Shown piece after piece: positions 53,815 through 64,000 of a DNA stretch of 64,000 nt (its first letter is position 1; every line of letters starts with the position of its first letter). Source of the DNA: Chlorops oryzae (Eukaryota > Arthropoda > Insecta > Diptera > Chloropidae); the NCBI GenBank assembly GCA_020466095.1, contig CM035807.1, positions 86,124,851-86,188,850 of the forward strand, given 5' to 3'. Made by a program: the position numbers and the translations under genes. The notes beneath the pieces were generated by a model that saw only the letters and a program-made list of their open reading frames with translations, did no database searches and had not been told where the DNA came from.

Positions 53815-56800
53815 CACTGCTTAACAAATTTGGAATTTATAAAAAGCAACTGAATATTTGTGCAATTTTCCTGTAGATCTCGGCCTCCTAAGCAAGAAAA
53901 AAATTTTTTTAATTTTTTTATGGAAGAGTTTTTGAGAAAAAATTTTTTGAAATTTTTTTCAGTGCATTTCGTAGGTGCACTTGCTATTTCAAGCATATCT
54001 CGGGCCCCGATCTACCGATTTTAATAAATATATTTTCCAAATATAGATAATTAAGCTCCCTACAACTTTTAGAAACAAAGTTTTTGATTTGCATGAGTAG
54101 TTTTAGTGCTAGAGGTGCAATTATACAAGAAAATTGTGTTTTTTTCAAAAAAATCAGGGTAAATTTTTCATATAAAAATTTGTAAAAAATAGAAATCGAA
54201 GTGGAAAACCCATTTTCAAATTTTTTGCGTATAGCTAAGTATTTCTTCTAAAAAATAAGCCCCGTTTGGCTAAAAGCGGTGAAAAATTTACGGAGCTATG
54301 ATTTTTTTGCCAAAACACTAAAAAATCGATATTTCACAATTTTTGCTTTGTTCACAAAACTTGTTCATATGAGCCGAAATTATTTTATGAAGGTGCAATT
54401 GAGTAAATTTTCACATATATAAATGCATAAATGCTGCCTCTTTATTGATTAAAAATGAATGTCGTTTTGCCCTGCCTTTTAGAATATTGTGGTGGATTTG
54501 TTTACCTGCCGGTCTCAATGACCTGTACCAGATAAAAAAGGGTGCAGTGCTTTCCCTTAGTGGAAAAAAATATAAGGTATCATGAATACGTTTTGTGCGT
54601 TAACGTCAGTTTTTATACTAAACGTGTTTCTTTACTTTCAATTTTGCCTAATGAATTGAGCGTAGTATAAAATACCTGAGGTTTTGCATACTTTACATAC
54701 ATACTTACATACAGTATAGAAAATTTATGGCAATATATAAAAGGGTAACACTTATGCGTTTAGATTAGTAGTCTTGAACTAAATTTTGAACAACGTACAT
54801 CAATTGAAAATAAAACAAATTTTAAAATATAAAAAAAATGAGTAAAAGAACTCGTTATTCATGTGCAAAAACAATCCGGACGATTTTTGCAATATTTGTG
54901 GATTATATATGTTAAAAAATAAAGGATTAGCGTTTACTGAAGCACTGCAAAAGCACTATTTCCATTACTTCGGTGTTTTGCCAACTCTCAATGAGCCGTG
55001 GACGCCTAAAAGAATATGTGACCTATGTCATAGAAAGTTATCAAAATGGGCTTCTGGAGAACGGTAAGAATTAAAATTTAATACGCTATAAAAAAAACTA
55101 ACTATTTGCATTCTAGCTGTTACATGGATTTTGACACGGCAATGGAATGGAGTGAGCCCTTTTGTCACTCGGTGGACTGCTATTTTTGCCTTAGTGCAAG
55201 AAGTGGATTTGGGAAACATTTAAAATGGGAATACGCGAAAGTTGATTCGGTAAAATTTCCTCTACCTCATTCAAGTGATGTGCCTTATCCAGAATGCCCT
55301 GGCTCAGCACCCAAAATAGAAGGATCATCAGAGGAAATGCTGGGGTCTAGTGGAAGTCAGTTTGAAACAAGTTTAACGCAACGAATACTCTCACAGGCCG
55401 AATTAAATGACTGGATTCGTGATTTTGGTTTTTCAAAGGGTAAAGCTGAACTTTTTGCATCTAGAATGAAAGAACGCGGATTTGTGGCTCCTGATGTCAA
55501 AACAAGCATTTACAGAAATCGGCACTTGCAATACGGAAAATTTTACGCAAAAGTAGACGATATCTGTTTCTGCAGCAATATTTTAGGCCTATTCGAAGAG
55601 CTCAATGAAGTCTACAATCCCGGAGAGTGGCGTTTATTTATCGATAGCAACAAAGAGAGCTTAAAAGCTGTCCTCCTACACAATGGCAACCAAAAACCGT
55701 CTCTTCCTGTCGCATATGCATCGCATTCTAAAGAAACCTACGAAACAATGAAAACGCTTTTGGATCATATTGAATATGACAAGCATAGATGGAAAATATG
55801 CGCTGATCTCAAGGTAGTGGCAATTCTGTGCGGGCTTCAAGGAGGATATACAAAATATTGTTGTTTTTTGTGCAAGTGGGATAGTCGCGCTGACCACTTA
55901 CACTATTTTAAAAAAGATTGGCCTTTGCGAACCAACATTATAGTTGGTGCAGACAATATTCAACGCACTGCTCTCGTTGATAAAAATAATATTATATTAC
56001 CGCCACTGCATATAAAATTAGGACTTGCTAAGAACTTTATAAAAAAATTGGCAAAAGATGGAACACAGGAAGCTTTTGCCCGCTTAAAGGCGATCTTTTC
56101 CTACCTTTCACACGCAAAACTCAAGGAAGGAGTTCTAAATGGTCCAGAAATACGTAAACTTTTGCAAGACGGCGAGTTCTCAAGCCTTTTGTCCCCAGTC
56201 GAAGCAGCAGCGTGGAGCTCATTCAAACTTGTTATACACAATTTTTTGGGCAACCACAAAAGTCCAGATTACAAGCAAATAGTAAATAACCTACTAAAGA
56301 ATTATAAGAAAGCCGAAGTACACATGTCGTTGAAGATCCACTTTCTCGATTCGCACTTGGATTTTTTCCCTGAAAACTTAGGAGACGTAAGCGATGAGCA
56401 TGGCGAACGTTTTCATCAGCAATTAAAGGATATTGAAAATCGCTATAGCGGCCTTTTCGACACGGCAATGATGGGTGATTACGTGTGGTCCCTTGTGCGT
56501 GAAAATGATGGTAGTAAATATAAAAGACAAAGCGGAAGCAAGAACTTTTTTCAAATTGTGTAAAAATAATTTTGGAAATAAATTTTTATTTCTTTAACAC
56601 TTTTGCATTAGAGCTTATTTCACAAATGTTTTACAGGAGTTGTACCAATTTGGTAGTTCATGTTGTCTTAAAGTGGGCTGCATCACAGCGGCCCCGGTGT
56701 ATGTATGTAAGTATGTAAGTATGTATGTAAAGTATGCAAAACCTCAGGTATTTTATACTACGCTCAATTCATTAGGCAAAATTGAAAGTAAAGAAACACG

Positions 56801-57599
56801 TTTAGTATAAAAACTGACGTTAACGCACAAAACGTATTCATGATACCTTATATTTTTTTCCACTAAGGGAAAGCACTGCACCCTTTTTTATCTGGTACAG
56901 GTCATTGAGACCGGCAGGTAAACAAATCCACCACAATATTCTAAAAGGCAGGGCAAAACGACATTCATTTTTAATCAATAAAGAGGCAGCATTTATGCAT
57001 TTATATATGTGAAAATTTACTCAATTGCACCTTCATAAAATAATTTCGGCTCATATGAACAAGTTTTGTGAACAAAGCAAAAATTGTGAAATATCGATTT
57101 TTTAGTGTTTTGGCAAAAAAATCATAGCTCCGTAAATTTTTCACCGCTTTTAGCCAAACGGGGCTTATTTTTTAGAAGAAATACTTAGCTATACGCAAAA
57201 AATTTGAAAATGGGTTTTCCACTTCGATTTCTATTTTTTACAAATTTTTATATGAAAAAATTTACCCTGATTTTTTTGAAAAAAACACAATTTTCTTGTA
57301 TAATTGCACCTCTAGCACTAAAACTACTCATGCAAATCAAAAACTTTGTTTCTAAAAGTTGTAGGGAGCTTAATTATCTATATTTGGAAAATATATTTAT
57401 TAAAATCGGTAGATCGGGGCCCGAGATATGCTTGAAATAGCAAGTGCACCTACGAAATGCACTGAAAAAAATTTCAAAAAATTTTTTCTCAAAAACTCTT
57501 CCATAAAAAAAATTAAAAAAATTTTTTTCTTGCTTAGGAGGCCGAGATCTACAGGAAAATTGCACAAATATTCAGTTGCTTTTTTTTTGTTTGACAGTG
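53815..57599. mobile_element. DNA transposon with ~900 bp inverted ends, apparently intact
   Basis: Arms 53815-54717 and 56699-57599 are inverted copies that look almost identical by eye, except for the outermost ~25 bp and the (GTAT)n tract at the inner edge. The proposed termini are CACTG (53815) and CAGTG (57599), with TTA on both sides. The core has one spliced gene (54861-56563) with no lesion in its main exon. A 3.8 kb element with matching arms and an open gene suggests recent insertion in the Gypsy 3' region. The mirrored short frames at 53808-53996 and 57428-57628 are arm sequence, not genes. Superfamily unassigned. Confidence 0.88.
54861..56563 (+). CDS. transposase-like protein of an unclassified family, 549 aa
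   Basis: Two exons, 54861-55063 and 55117-56563, with a 53 bp intron (GTAAGA...TTCTAG) that fits the phase. The N-terminal Cys-rich part has C10-x2-C13, C53-x2-C56-H57, then C84, C89 and C92. An acidic Ser-rich linker leads to the main domain with LFIDSNKESLKAVLLHNG (Asp near 244), KYCCFLCKWDSRA (Cys317, Cys320, Asp323), LPPLHIKLGL, and DFFPENLGDVSDEHGERFHQ (Glu495/Glu498). The last block recurs in many 'uncharacterized' arthropod and cnidarian proteins. A D...CxxC...H...E layout recalls an RNase H-like transposase with a zinc-binding insert, which is inference. An ATG at 54838 is out of frame by one base, so the start may be damaged or may lie at 54861. Confidence 0.8.
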
Positions 57600-57671
57600 T
57601 TATTGATGCATATAAAGTAAAATATTAAGTGAGTTCAACGAGGTGTAAGTGTAACTACTCCTCCAACTATT

Positions 57672-60612
57672 TTAGCCTAAACGAAGCCTGTCCTTGTGGA
57701 CTCTCACTATTTTATTCTGTTCTATTTGTATTGAACAATTATTATTACTATCTATTTCTACTACTTTATATGGTCCTTTGTATAAGCTTTCTAATTTATG
57801 CCCAGTAGGGTTGTCTATGTACACATTATCATTCACTTGAATATTTTTTTCATTTGCGTGACAATCATAAGAACGAAACTTTACCTCTTTGGCGTATGCC
57901 TCTACGTTATAGCATGGATCTACCCTGTTTTGAGAGAGAATATCTAATTCTGGTGGCGTTTTGCCGTAAACCAATTCGAATGGACAATATCCATGTGTTG
58001 TAGACGGTGCTACATTATAACAATAAGTGAAGTATTTCACCCATTCGTCCCAATCATGTTTATCTGAGATATACGATCTCATGTACTCGTTGAGTGTACG
58101 ATGGGATATTTCTACAGTACCAAGTGTTTGATGGTGGTGCGGTGTTGATGTTTTAAATTCAATCTGCAACAACGCACACAACTCCTTTATCAACTCGTTA
58201 TTAAACTCAGTACCCATATCCGTCAACAATGTTTTCATTGGTCCATAGACCAAAACAAAATTATCAAATATACATCGGGCTACGCTTTTAGCATGTTTTC
58301 TCTTCAATGGCGCAATTACTAAGTATTTGGTTAAGTCGCATATCATTGTGAGAGCATATTCATTATCATTTATTGACCTGGGGAGAGGTCCAACAGTATC
58401 TATTAAAACGCAGTCAAACGCTTTTGTGGGTGTATTGGTTATAACAAGAGGCTCCCTAGGTTTTACTTGGGATTTATTCCTTTTACAATCATCGCAATGT
58501 TTTACAAAATTTCTAACTTACTTTGACATATTCTTCCAAAAGTAGAACTTTCTCAGTTTTTTTAACATTCTTGTTGTTCCTGCATGACCTCCATGTATGG
58601 GGTCATTATGAAATCTTTCGAGCAGCTTTAGCTTTTCTTCTTCTTCGTTTATATAGATTATTCGAGGAGTAATGCTTATGTGTGTAAATACATCATCATT
58701 TGCACTAATGCGTAGATGTTTAACTTTTGCATCGTCGGCCAATTTTTGAAGCTCTGGGAATAGTTTACCTAAGTTAACCTTCCCATTAACGATATATTCA
58801 TCTACGTTCATTGTTTGAATAATTTTCTTTCCTTTTTTAAAAATTGCTCTAGGACAATTTCGGAATAGCTCGAACCTTAAATTTATAAACTTTGCTACTT
58901 CTGCAGGATTTATTGTTTCAAAGCAGTGAATTTCATCCGAACTTTTATCTTGGACTTTGCTTTCATTTTTATTTTTGGAAAGATTCGAATTGACGCTTTT
59001 TGTCCTTAATCTAGTTGTAACTTTGTTAACCGCATGTGTTATTTCGGCTATGTCTTTAAATTCAAATCCAGATAAGGCATCTGCGCCTACGTTTTCTTTT
59101 CCCTTTATATGCTCTATGGTAAAATCGTATTCTTCCAAATCAAGGCGTATGCGTGTCAGCCTAGATGAGGGGTTTTTGAGTGAATATAGATAGGTCAACG
59201 GTTTGTGGTCGGTTTTGACCAAAAATTTCCTACCGTATACGTATGGGCGGAAATAATTTATAGCCCATTGTATAGCAATAAGTTCTTGTTCTATTGGAGC
59301 TTTATTTGATTCGCCCTTAGTTAATGCTCTGGAAGCATAGGCTATAGGCATTTGAATTCCATTATGCTCCTGACTCAATATTGCTCCACAAGCCAGTTTA
59401 CTGGCATCTGTAGTGATGCAAAATGTTTTTTCGAAATCCGGGTATTTGAGTATTTTTGGATTTAAAAGAGAATTTCTGGGGTAATTGAATGCAGTTTCGC
59501 ACTCAGTGGTCCATATGAACTTACAATTTTTGCGAGTTAAGCGTGACAAGTGCAAAGAATGGAAAGAAAATTTGGGTATGAAACGTCTATAGTAGTTACA
59601 AAATGCCACAAATCTTCGTGTTTCATCAGAATTAGCTGGCTTTGGATAGTTCTGTATTATCCTGAATTTATTCGGGTCAGGTAAGATACCGTCTTTAGTG
59701 CATTTGTGGCCCAGATAAGTTACTTCAGGGTTGAAGAAGGTACACTTATCCGGGTGTAATTTGAGATTTGTTTTTCTACAAGTTTCGAAAACTTTGCGAA
59801 GGTTTTTCATCATGTGGTTCTCTGAACATCCCGTCACAATCAAGTCATCCATGTAGATGAAAGTATTATATGTTTCTAATCCGGGAAAAGCAAGCGCCAT
59901 CATTCTTTGAAACGAGTTCGGCGCCACCTTCAGGCCATATCGGAGTCTAGTAAAACGAAACGATCCTCCATCTGTAGAGAAGGAAGTAATATCGCGAGAT
60001 TTCTCATCCAATTCGATTTGGTGGAAACCCGACACAAGATCAAGACAGGAAAAATATCTTGCTCTTCTTAGCTGGTCCAAAATATCCTCCATTCGAGGCA
60101 AGGGGTATTTATCTGCTAATAATTTTTTATTGATTTGACGGTAATCCACGACTAGACGCCAACGTTTTTCGTTGCTATTAGGGAGAGACTTTTTTGGCAC
60201 AAGTAAAATTGGGCTGTTGTATTCTGATATGGAGGGCTCAATAATGCCATCTTTTTTAAGTTTTTCTACCTGTCTGTTTATTTCCGGCTTTTGTGAGTGG
60301 GGTGCTCTATAATTTTTGATGTAAACTGGGGTGTTGTCTGATAGTTTAAGTTTTTGCTTGTAGAAGTTATTGGCTGTTATTTTGTCTGTTTCCAGCGCGA
60401 AAATGTCTATAAAATCTGCACATAACTTAGTCAAATTATCCTGTACAAATTGTGGAAAATTTCGCTTTAATTTTTCTAAAATTTCATTTTTTCGGGAACT
60501 ATTGTCGCAATGGATAACAGTTTCCTAATTTGATAAATCTTCCGATATAATGCATGAGCTTGTAATAAATTGATTTTCATTGGTTGTGTTCATTATACGG
60601 ACGAAAGGACTG
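57672..60612 (-). pseudogene. Gypsy pol: reverse transcriptase, RNase H, integrase
   Basis: Reverse transcriptase with VDYRQINKKLLADKYPLPR and FIYMDDLIV (the Y-M-D-D box); RNase H with TTDASKLACGAIL and KTDHKPLTYL. The integrase finger has FHNDPIHGGHAGT, then HCDDC. The integrase core has three acidic residues in VLIDTVG, LLTDMGTEFNN and GTVEISHRTLNEYM. The C-terminal part ends LRLG. Lesions: an extra base in an A-run (60613-60617) separates it from the upstream frame, with stops TAG at 60525-60527 and TAA at 58518-58520. Otherwise the frame is continuous. The order RT-RNase H-integrase is that of Gypsy elements, and the sequence is of the 412/mdg1 kind. Confidence 0.92.
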
Positions 60613-62029
60613 TTTTTGAAATAATAGTATTGGCTACGAATATTCCCTCTGCTATTATTTGGTTAGGTATCAGTGCAAATTCTTCTTTTAGATCAGCAGA
60701 TATTTGCCTGATAACCTCTGAGCGAGCTGGCAATGCCAAGAGGTTGGGAGATAGCGAATTGGAAAGCTTCAGGGTTATATGCTGATCAATGTTATCTGGC
60801 CTTATTGTGAGGTAATCCTCTTCATTCCTACCTTGATATTCCAGTAAGCATCTATATCTCTTAATGAAATCAAGTCCAACTATTCCATCGCATGGAATAG
60901 GAAAGTTTTCATCGACCAAATGGAACTCATGGGGTATCAGAAAATTTTTTATTTTAAGATCCGCTTCAACTCTTCCAAGTGATTTTATCATTCCAGAACC
61001 TATTCCAGTTATATTTGTAGTGTAATATTTTTGAATTGGCACATCTGGATGTACCTTATTTGCTTTGATCAAAGAAATATCAGCGCGATATATGTTATTA
61101 TTTTTACCTCTGTAGAACATAACATTAGAGCCGGTTGCGCCGGTACTCATATTTGCGTTAACAAATTTGGTCACGGCAGAATTCATATCTGAAAATTGTC
61201 CACTTTCCATGATTAGTTTTACTCGTTCATGGGAAGCGTTTTGAGGTAGTGCTTTTATGCCCGCCTTGCTGTCATATTTTGATGCTAATTCAGCTGATGC
61301 ACCTTCTCTTATGTGTGCATTTTCCAACGACTTGCACAATTCTTCAATCTCCTTCGTAAAGACATTAGGGCTTTTATTGTTTTGCTTTATGCTCAGAAGC
61401 TTTGCTTCAAGCACATCAGTTGATTCGCCCTTTATTCCCACTCTTAAGGTGTTAATTATTTGACGGATAGTGGTTTCATTGGTAATTTTGTTTCTAACTG
61501 ATCCTTTCAACTTAGTTTTTATAACTCGTATTGCCACATCTTCATGAACTTCCTTAACCAATTCCAATAGTTCAAGTGCGTCTATAAAACTGCTCAAATT
61601 ATCAGGGTTACCATCGAAATCTGGCAAGGTTCTAGTGGCTAAACCCACAAAATCCGCTACGCTAGTGGGCATATTTGCTATATTTATTTGTTCCACTATT
61701 CCTGTTGATATGTCTAACGGGTTCGACTCCTCAGTCATAGAAATTTTGTCAAAAAGGTTAACAAGACTTTCACAATTCAAGTCCAATCTACCCACACATC
61801 TGAGACATCTGTCTCTGCATCTGCTCACCTGGCTTATGATATTTTCTCTATCTTCCTTGTCTAATTCACTAAACAAATTCCAGGATAGCTTTATATACTG
61901 ATTGTACGTTTCTATTAAGTCTTCCTTGTACTCATTTAATTTTTCTGGGTTAGTTGATAACCTTTCTTCTAAAACTCTTTTTGTAACTTTATAGAAAGCA
62001 TCTCTTCTCTTATGTAAATTTTCCGACAT
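60593..62029 (-). pseudogene. Gypsy gag fused to a protease remnant
   Basis: 478-codon frame from the ATG at 62029. Residues 1 to about 310 are gag, helical and without a C-x2-C-x4-H-x4-C knuckle. Near 61090 it passes straight into the protease part, starting ADISLIKANKV. The Asp-Thr/Ser-Gly active site that should precede it is missing, while the later CDGIVGLDFIKRY block is present. This looks like an in-frame deletion joining gag to protease and removing the catalytic Asp. The frame ends at 60593 after an A-run slip. No active protease could be made. Confidence 0.88.
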
Positions 62030-62597
62030 TAATTAATTTGAAATTCAAAATGGAATGCCCGCAATAAAAGGGAAGAAACTAAAAAATGACATTAATAATT
62101 TTACAATTATAAGTAATAGAACATATTTTATGCCAATTTTTCCTTCGATTGAATTTTGGACAAATATTAAATTATATTTATAAAATCTAGATTAATGACA
62201 AAAAATATCAGTAACCATTTTTTTTTAAAGGGGAAAAATTTTAATTGAAAAGCATTATAAAAACTTATGGAAAATTAGATAGTATTGCATTACATATTTA
62301 GAAACTTTAATAAAAAGAAACACTTAGCTCAGGGCAGCTGCATGGTGTTGCTGTTGTTGGTGCTCCTGTTCCTGGTACCAATAGTTGTGTTAGCCATGAT
62401 GGTGAGGACATATCGGCATTATTTCAGCGTTGATCAAACCGGAACTGTGTTATACATTGGAAATTTCAAGTTTACTGTACAAGTTCACTGTACATATAAT
62501 GAACCCAAGAGACTTTTTGTTTTTGTGAATTTTATTTATTTAGATTTTTGCCGTTTTTTAGTTTTTGTCTTTTTTCTTTTGTTTTATTTTGTTTTTT

Positions 62598-62882
62598 TCA
62601 TTCGCGTGGTGCCAACCTTGTTGCAGCGCGCACACGTCTTTCTAAAAAGGCTTTTATTTGCATCACTCCAATTATTAAAATTGCAATAATTAAAATGGCG
62701 AGAAGTATAATGTTCAATTTATCATGATTATCTTTTTGTTCTTCATGGTTATCTTTCTGTTCGGTATGTAATGGCACTTCACTATATCTGACAATTTCTT
62801 TGTTTTCGTGAACTTCTTTTCCGATTTCGTAACCGGATATTAAAATAATAATAGCATTTAATGCTTTTTTAAACCACGACAT
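62598..62882 (-). CDS. small leader ORF of the Gypsy element, membrane-like
   Basis: 94 codons from the ATG at 62882, between the primer-binding site and gag. The N-terminus is amphipathic (MSWFKKALNAIIILISGYEI), the middle charged with two KDNHEEQ/KDNHDK repeats, and there is one predicted membrane segment (LNIILLAILIIAILIIGVM, about residues 56-74). Short ORFs ahead of gag are known from 412/mdg1-type elements. No function known. Confidence 0.6.
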   Translation of the reverse strand: MSWFKKALNAIIILISGYEIGKEVHENKEIVRYSEVPLHTEQKDNHEEQKDNHDKLNIILLAILIIAILIIGVMQIKAFLERRVRAATRLAPRE

Positions 62883-63097
62883 ATTTAAAATTTTCTGTTA
62901 TTTTAAAAGGTTGAGTTTGTTCTCATGTGAAAATAATATCACGAAACAGAATTTTGGCTTTAAATTTTTTCAAAAGTTAAATTTTAACTGTTTTTCGTTT
63001 TTATTTCTTATTTGATTTTGATTTTCACAATTTATTTTCGTTTAAATTCGTCACTTTTTTTATTTTTTTTTTATTTTTTTACAAAGTTCGGCTAGGC

Positions 63098-63115
63098 TCA
63101 ATGCCACGATCGCCA
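63098..63115 (-). promoter_or_regulatory. primer-binding site
   Basis: TGGCGATCGTGGCATTG on the minus strand, immediately next to the 5' LTR. It begins with TGG, as sites complementary to a tRNA CCA end do; 412/mdg1-type elements use tRNA-Arg, and this sequence is of that type as far as I can judge. Confidence 0.7.
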
Positions 63116-63434
63116 TGTGATAAGTTCGAAATGAAACAAGCGGATTGAGCTGTGTTCAGACGGCAACTGAAGTCACTCTTTATTTAATATATTTCGAAGA
63201 CTTAAAGTTTACTTAATTAAAGAGAGGAAATTGTCTTTGACACCTAGCACTTACTTCTTCTGTTTACATTATATTCTTTAAACAAAATGCTAAGTGAGGT
63301 GGTCACAGAAACGAGCCGTTGACAAGAAGCATTAAAACGGTAATTGCGCTCAATACTTCGTCAGCATATTTTTGCACTTAAAGCTTTGCTCACAATTTGA
63401 GCTACTGTAAAGCATCGTCTCTGCGGCCACTACA
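63116..63434 (-). repeat. Gypsy 5' LTR
   Basis: 319 bp, TGTAGTGGCCGC...CTTATCACA on the minus strand, matching the 3' LTR with scattered substitutions and one ~29 bp length difference. The LTRs differ enough to suggest the insertion is not very recent. Confidence 0.9.
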
Positions 63435-64000
63435 TTAAATTCAATTCTAGATAGGGCATCTGCGCCTACGTTTTCTTTTCTCTTTATATGCTCTATGGTA
63501 AAAGCCTTGATGAGGGGTTTTTGAGTGAATATAGATAGGTCAACGGTTTGTGGTCGGTTTTGACCAAAAATTTCCTACCGTATACGTATGGGCGGAAATA
63601 ATTTATAGCCCATTGTATAGCAATAAGTTCTTGTTCTATTGGAGCTTTATTTGATTCGCCCTTAGTTAATGCTCTGGAAGCATAGGCTATAGGCATTTGA
63701 ATTCCATTATGCTCCCGACTCAATATTGCTTCACAAGCCAGTTTACTGGCATCTGTAGTGATGCAAAATGTTTTTTCTAAATCCGGGTATTTGAGTATTT
63801 TTGGATTTAAAAGAGAATTTCTGGGGTAATTGAATGCAGTTTCGCACTCAGTGGTCCATATGAACTTACAATTTTTGCGAGTTAAGCGTGACAAGTGCAA
63901 AGAATGGAAAGAAAATTTGGGTATGAAACGTCTATAGTAGTTACAAAATGCCACAAATCGTCGTGTCTCATCAGAATTAGCTGAGATTTGTTTTTCTACA
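63435..64000 (-). pseudogene. second Gypsy pol fragment (same family)
   Basis: Matches 59055-60000 of the neighbouring element, covering RNase H and the end of the reverse transcriptase, from KTDHKPLTYLYSLKNPSSRL to AFCNYYRRFIPKFSF. There are small deletions near 63502 and 63981 relative to that copy, and it runs to the window edge. It abuts the 5' LTR directly, so it is either the target or a rearranged neighbour. Confidence 0.9.

Larger units (their letters stand above)
53138..63434 (-). mobile_element. Gypsy LTR retrotransposon (412/mdg1-like), with nested DNA transposon
   Basis: Minus-strand element. The 5' LTR is at 63434-63116, followed by a primer-binding site, a small leader ORF, gag, protease remnant, reverse transcriptase/RNase H, integrase, polypurine tract and a 3' LTR at 53485-53138. 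A DNA transposon (53815-57599) interrupts the 3' untranslated part. The outer flanks (TCCAT on the left, TTAAA on the right) do not match, so the copy has no visible target duplication and abuts another Gypsy fragment. Lesions in every polyprotein part make it inactive. Confidence 0.88.

Noticed and set aside
53808..57628. Two near-identical short ORFs at 53808-53996 (-) and 57428-57628 (+)
   Set aside because: They are the same arm sequence of an inverted repeat read from each end; low-complexity Lys/Phe text, no motif.
62285..62689. Plus-strand 134-codon ORF with hydrophobic segments
   Set aside because: It overlaps the Gypsy leader ORF antisense; hydrophobicity comes from A/T-rich codons.

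Overview
This window reads as repeat-rich nuclear DNA of a higher dipteran fly (Schizophora; a tephritid fruit fly would fit, but this is inference). The evidence is strong AT-richness, short introns of about 50-70 bp, the mix of transposons, and the dipteran repeats carrying the GGGCGTGGC word and (GTCT/GTCC)n tracts. There are two scaffold gaps of exactly 100 N (33039-33138 and 48815-48914). I see no convincing single-copy host gene. Nearly every long reading frame belongs to a transposable element (TE), a retroelement, or a possible old viral insertion.

Layout. 1-1897: 5' half of a piggyBac element. 2963-6300: element with ~550 bp inverted ends. 6381-8590: miniature inverted-repeat element (MITE) split by a small hAT. 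9883-18620: a nest inside a CACCGAGAG-type element. It holds a Harbinger-like MITE, two copies of a dimeric tRNA-like SINE, a hAT split by another long-inverted-repeat element, and a second MITE. 18969-19846: non-LTR RNase H remnant. 21720-25167: small Tc1-like element and an apparently intact hAT. 26344-29891: complete two-gene Harbinger. 30186-31472: mariner with one nonsense codon. 33346-34989: unrecognised ORF that may be viral in origin, split by a MITE. 35014-36767: non-LTR ORF1 remnant. 37390-38941: pogo-like pseudogene split by an irritans-type mariner. 40176-42100: small gene-like fragments and a mariner tail. 42855-44403: satellite with higher-order repeat structure. 44408-48560: a patchwork of piggyBac, hAT, a second copy of the possible viral ORF, LTR-like and endonuclease fragments. 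49588-52495: 5'-truncated Jockey-type element carrying a second mariner. 53138-63434: Gypsy element of the 412/mdg1 kind on the minus strand, carrying an intact-looking long-inverted-repeat transposon at 53815-57599. 63435-64000: fragment of another Gypsy copy.

How the parts relate. Insertion order can be read from target-site duplications (TSDs), many of which are exact. The elements that look most recently active are the hAT at 22597-25167, the Harbinger at 26344-29891 and the long-inverted-repeat element at 53815-57599; all three keep open frames and matching ends. The two mariners of one family carry different single lesions. The points most worth follow-up are the duplicated possibly viral ORF, the unclassified transposon with ~900 bp inverted ends, the dimeric tRNA-like SINE, the MITEs with iterated short words, and the ~693 bp higher-order satellite. 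Family names come from recognising motifs by eye; no database search was run.
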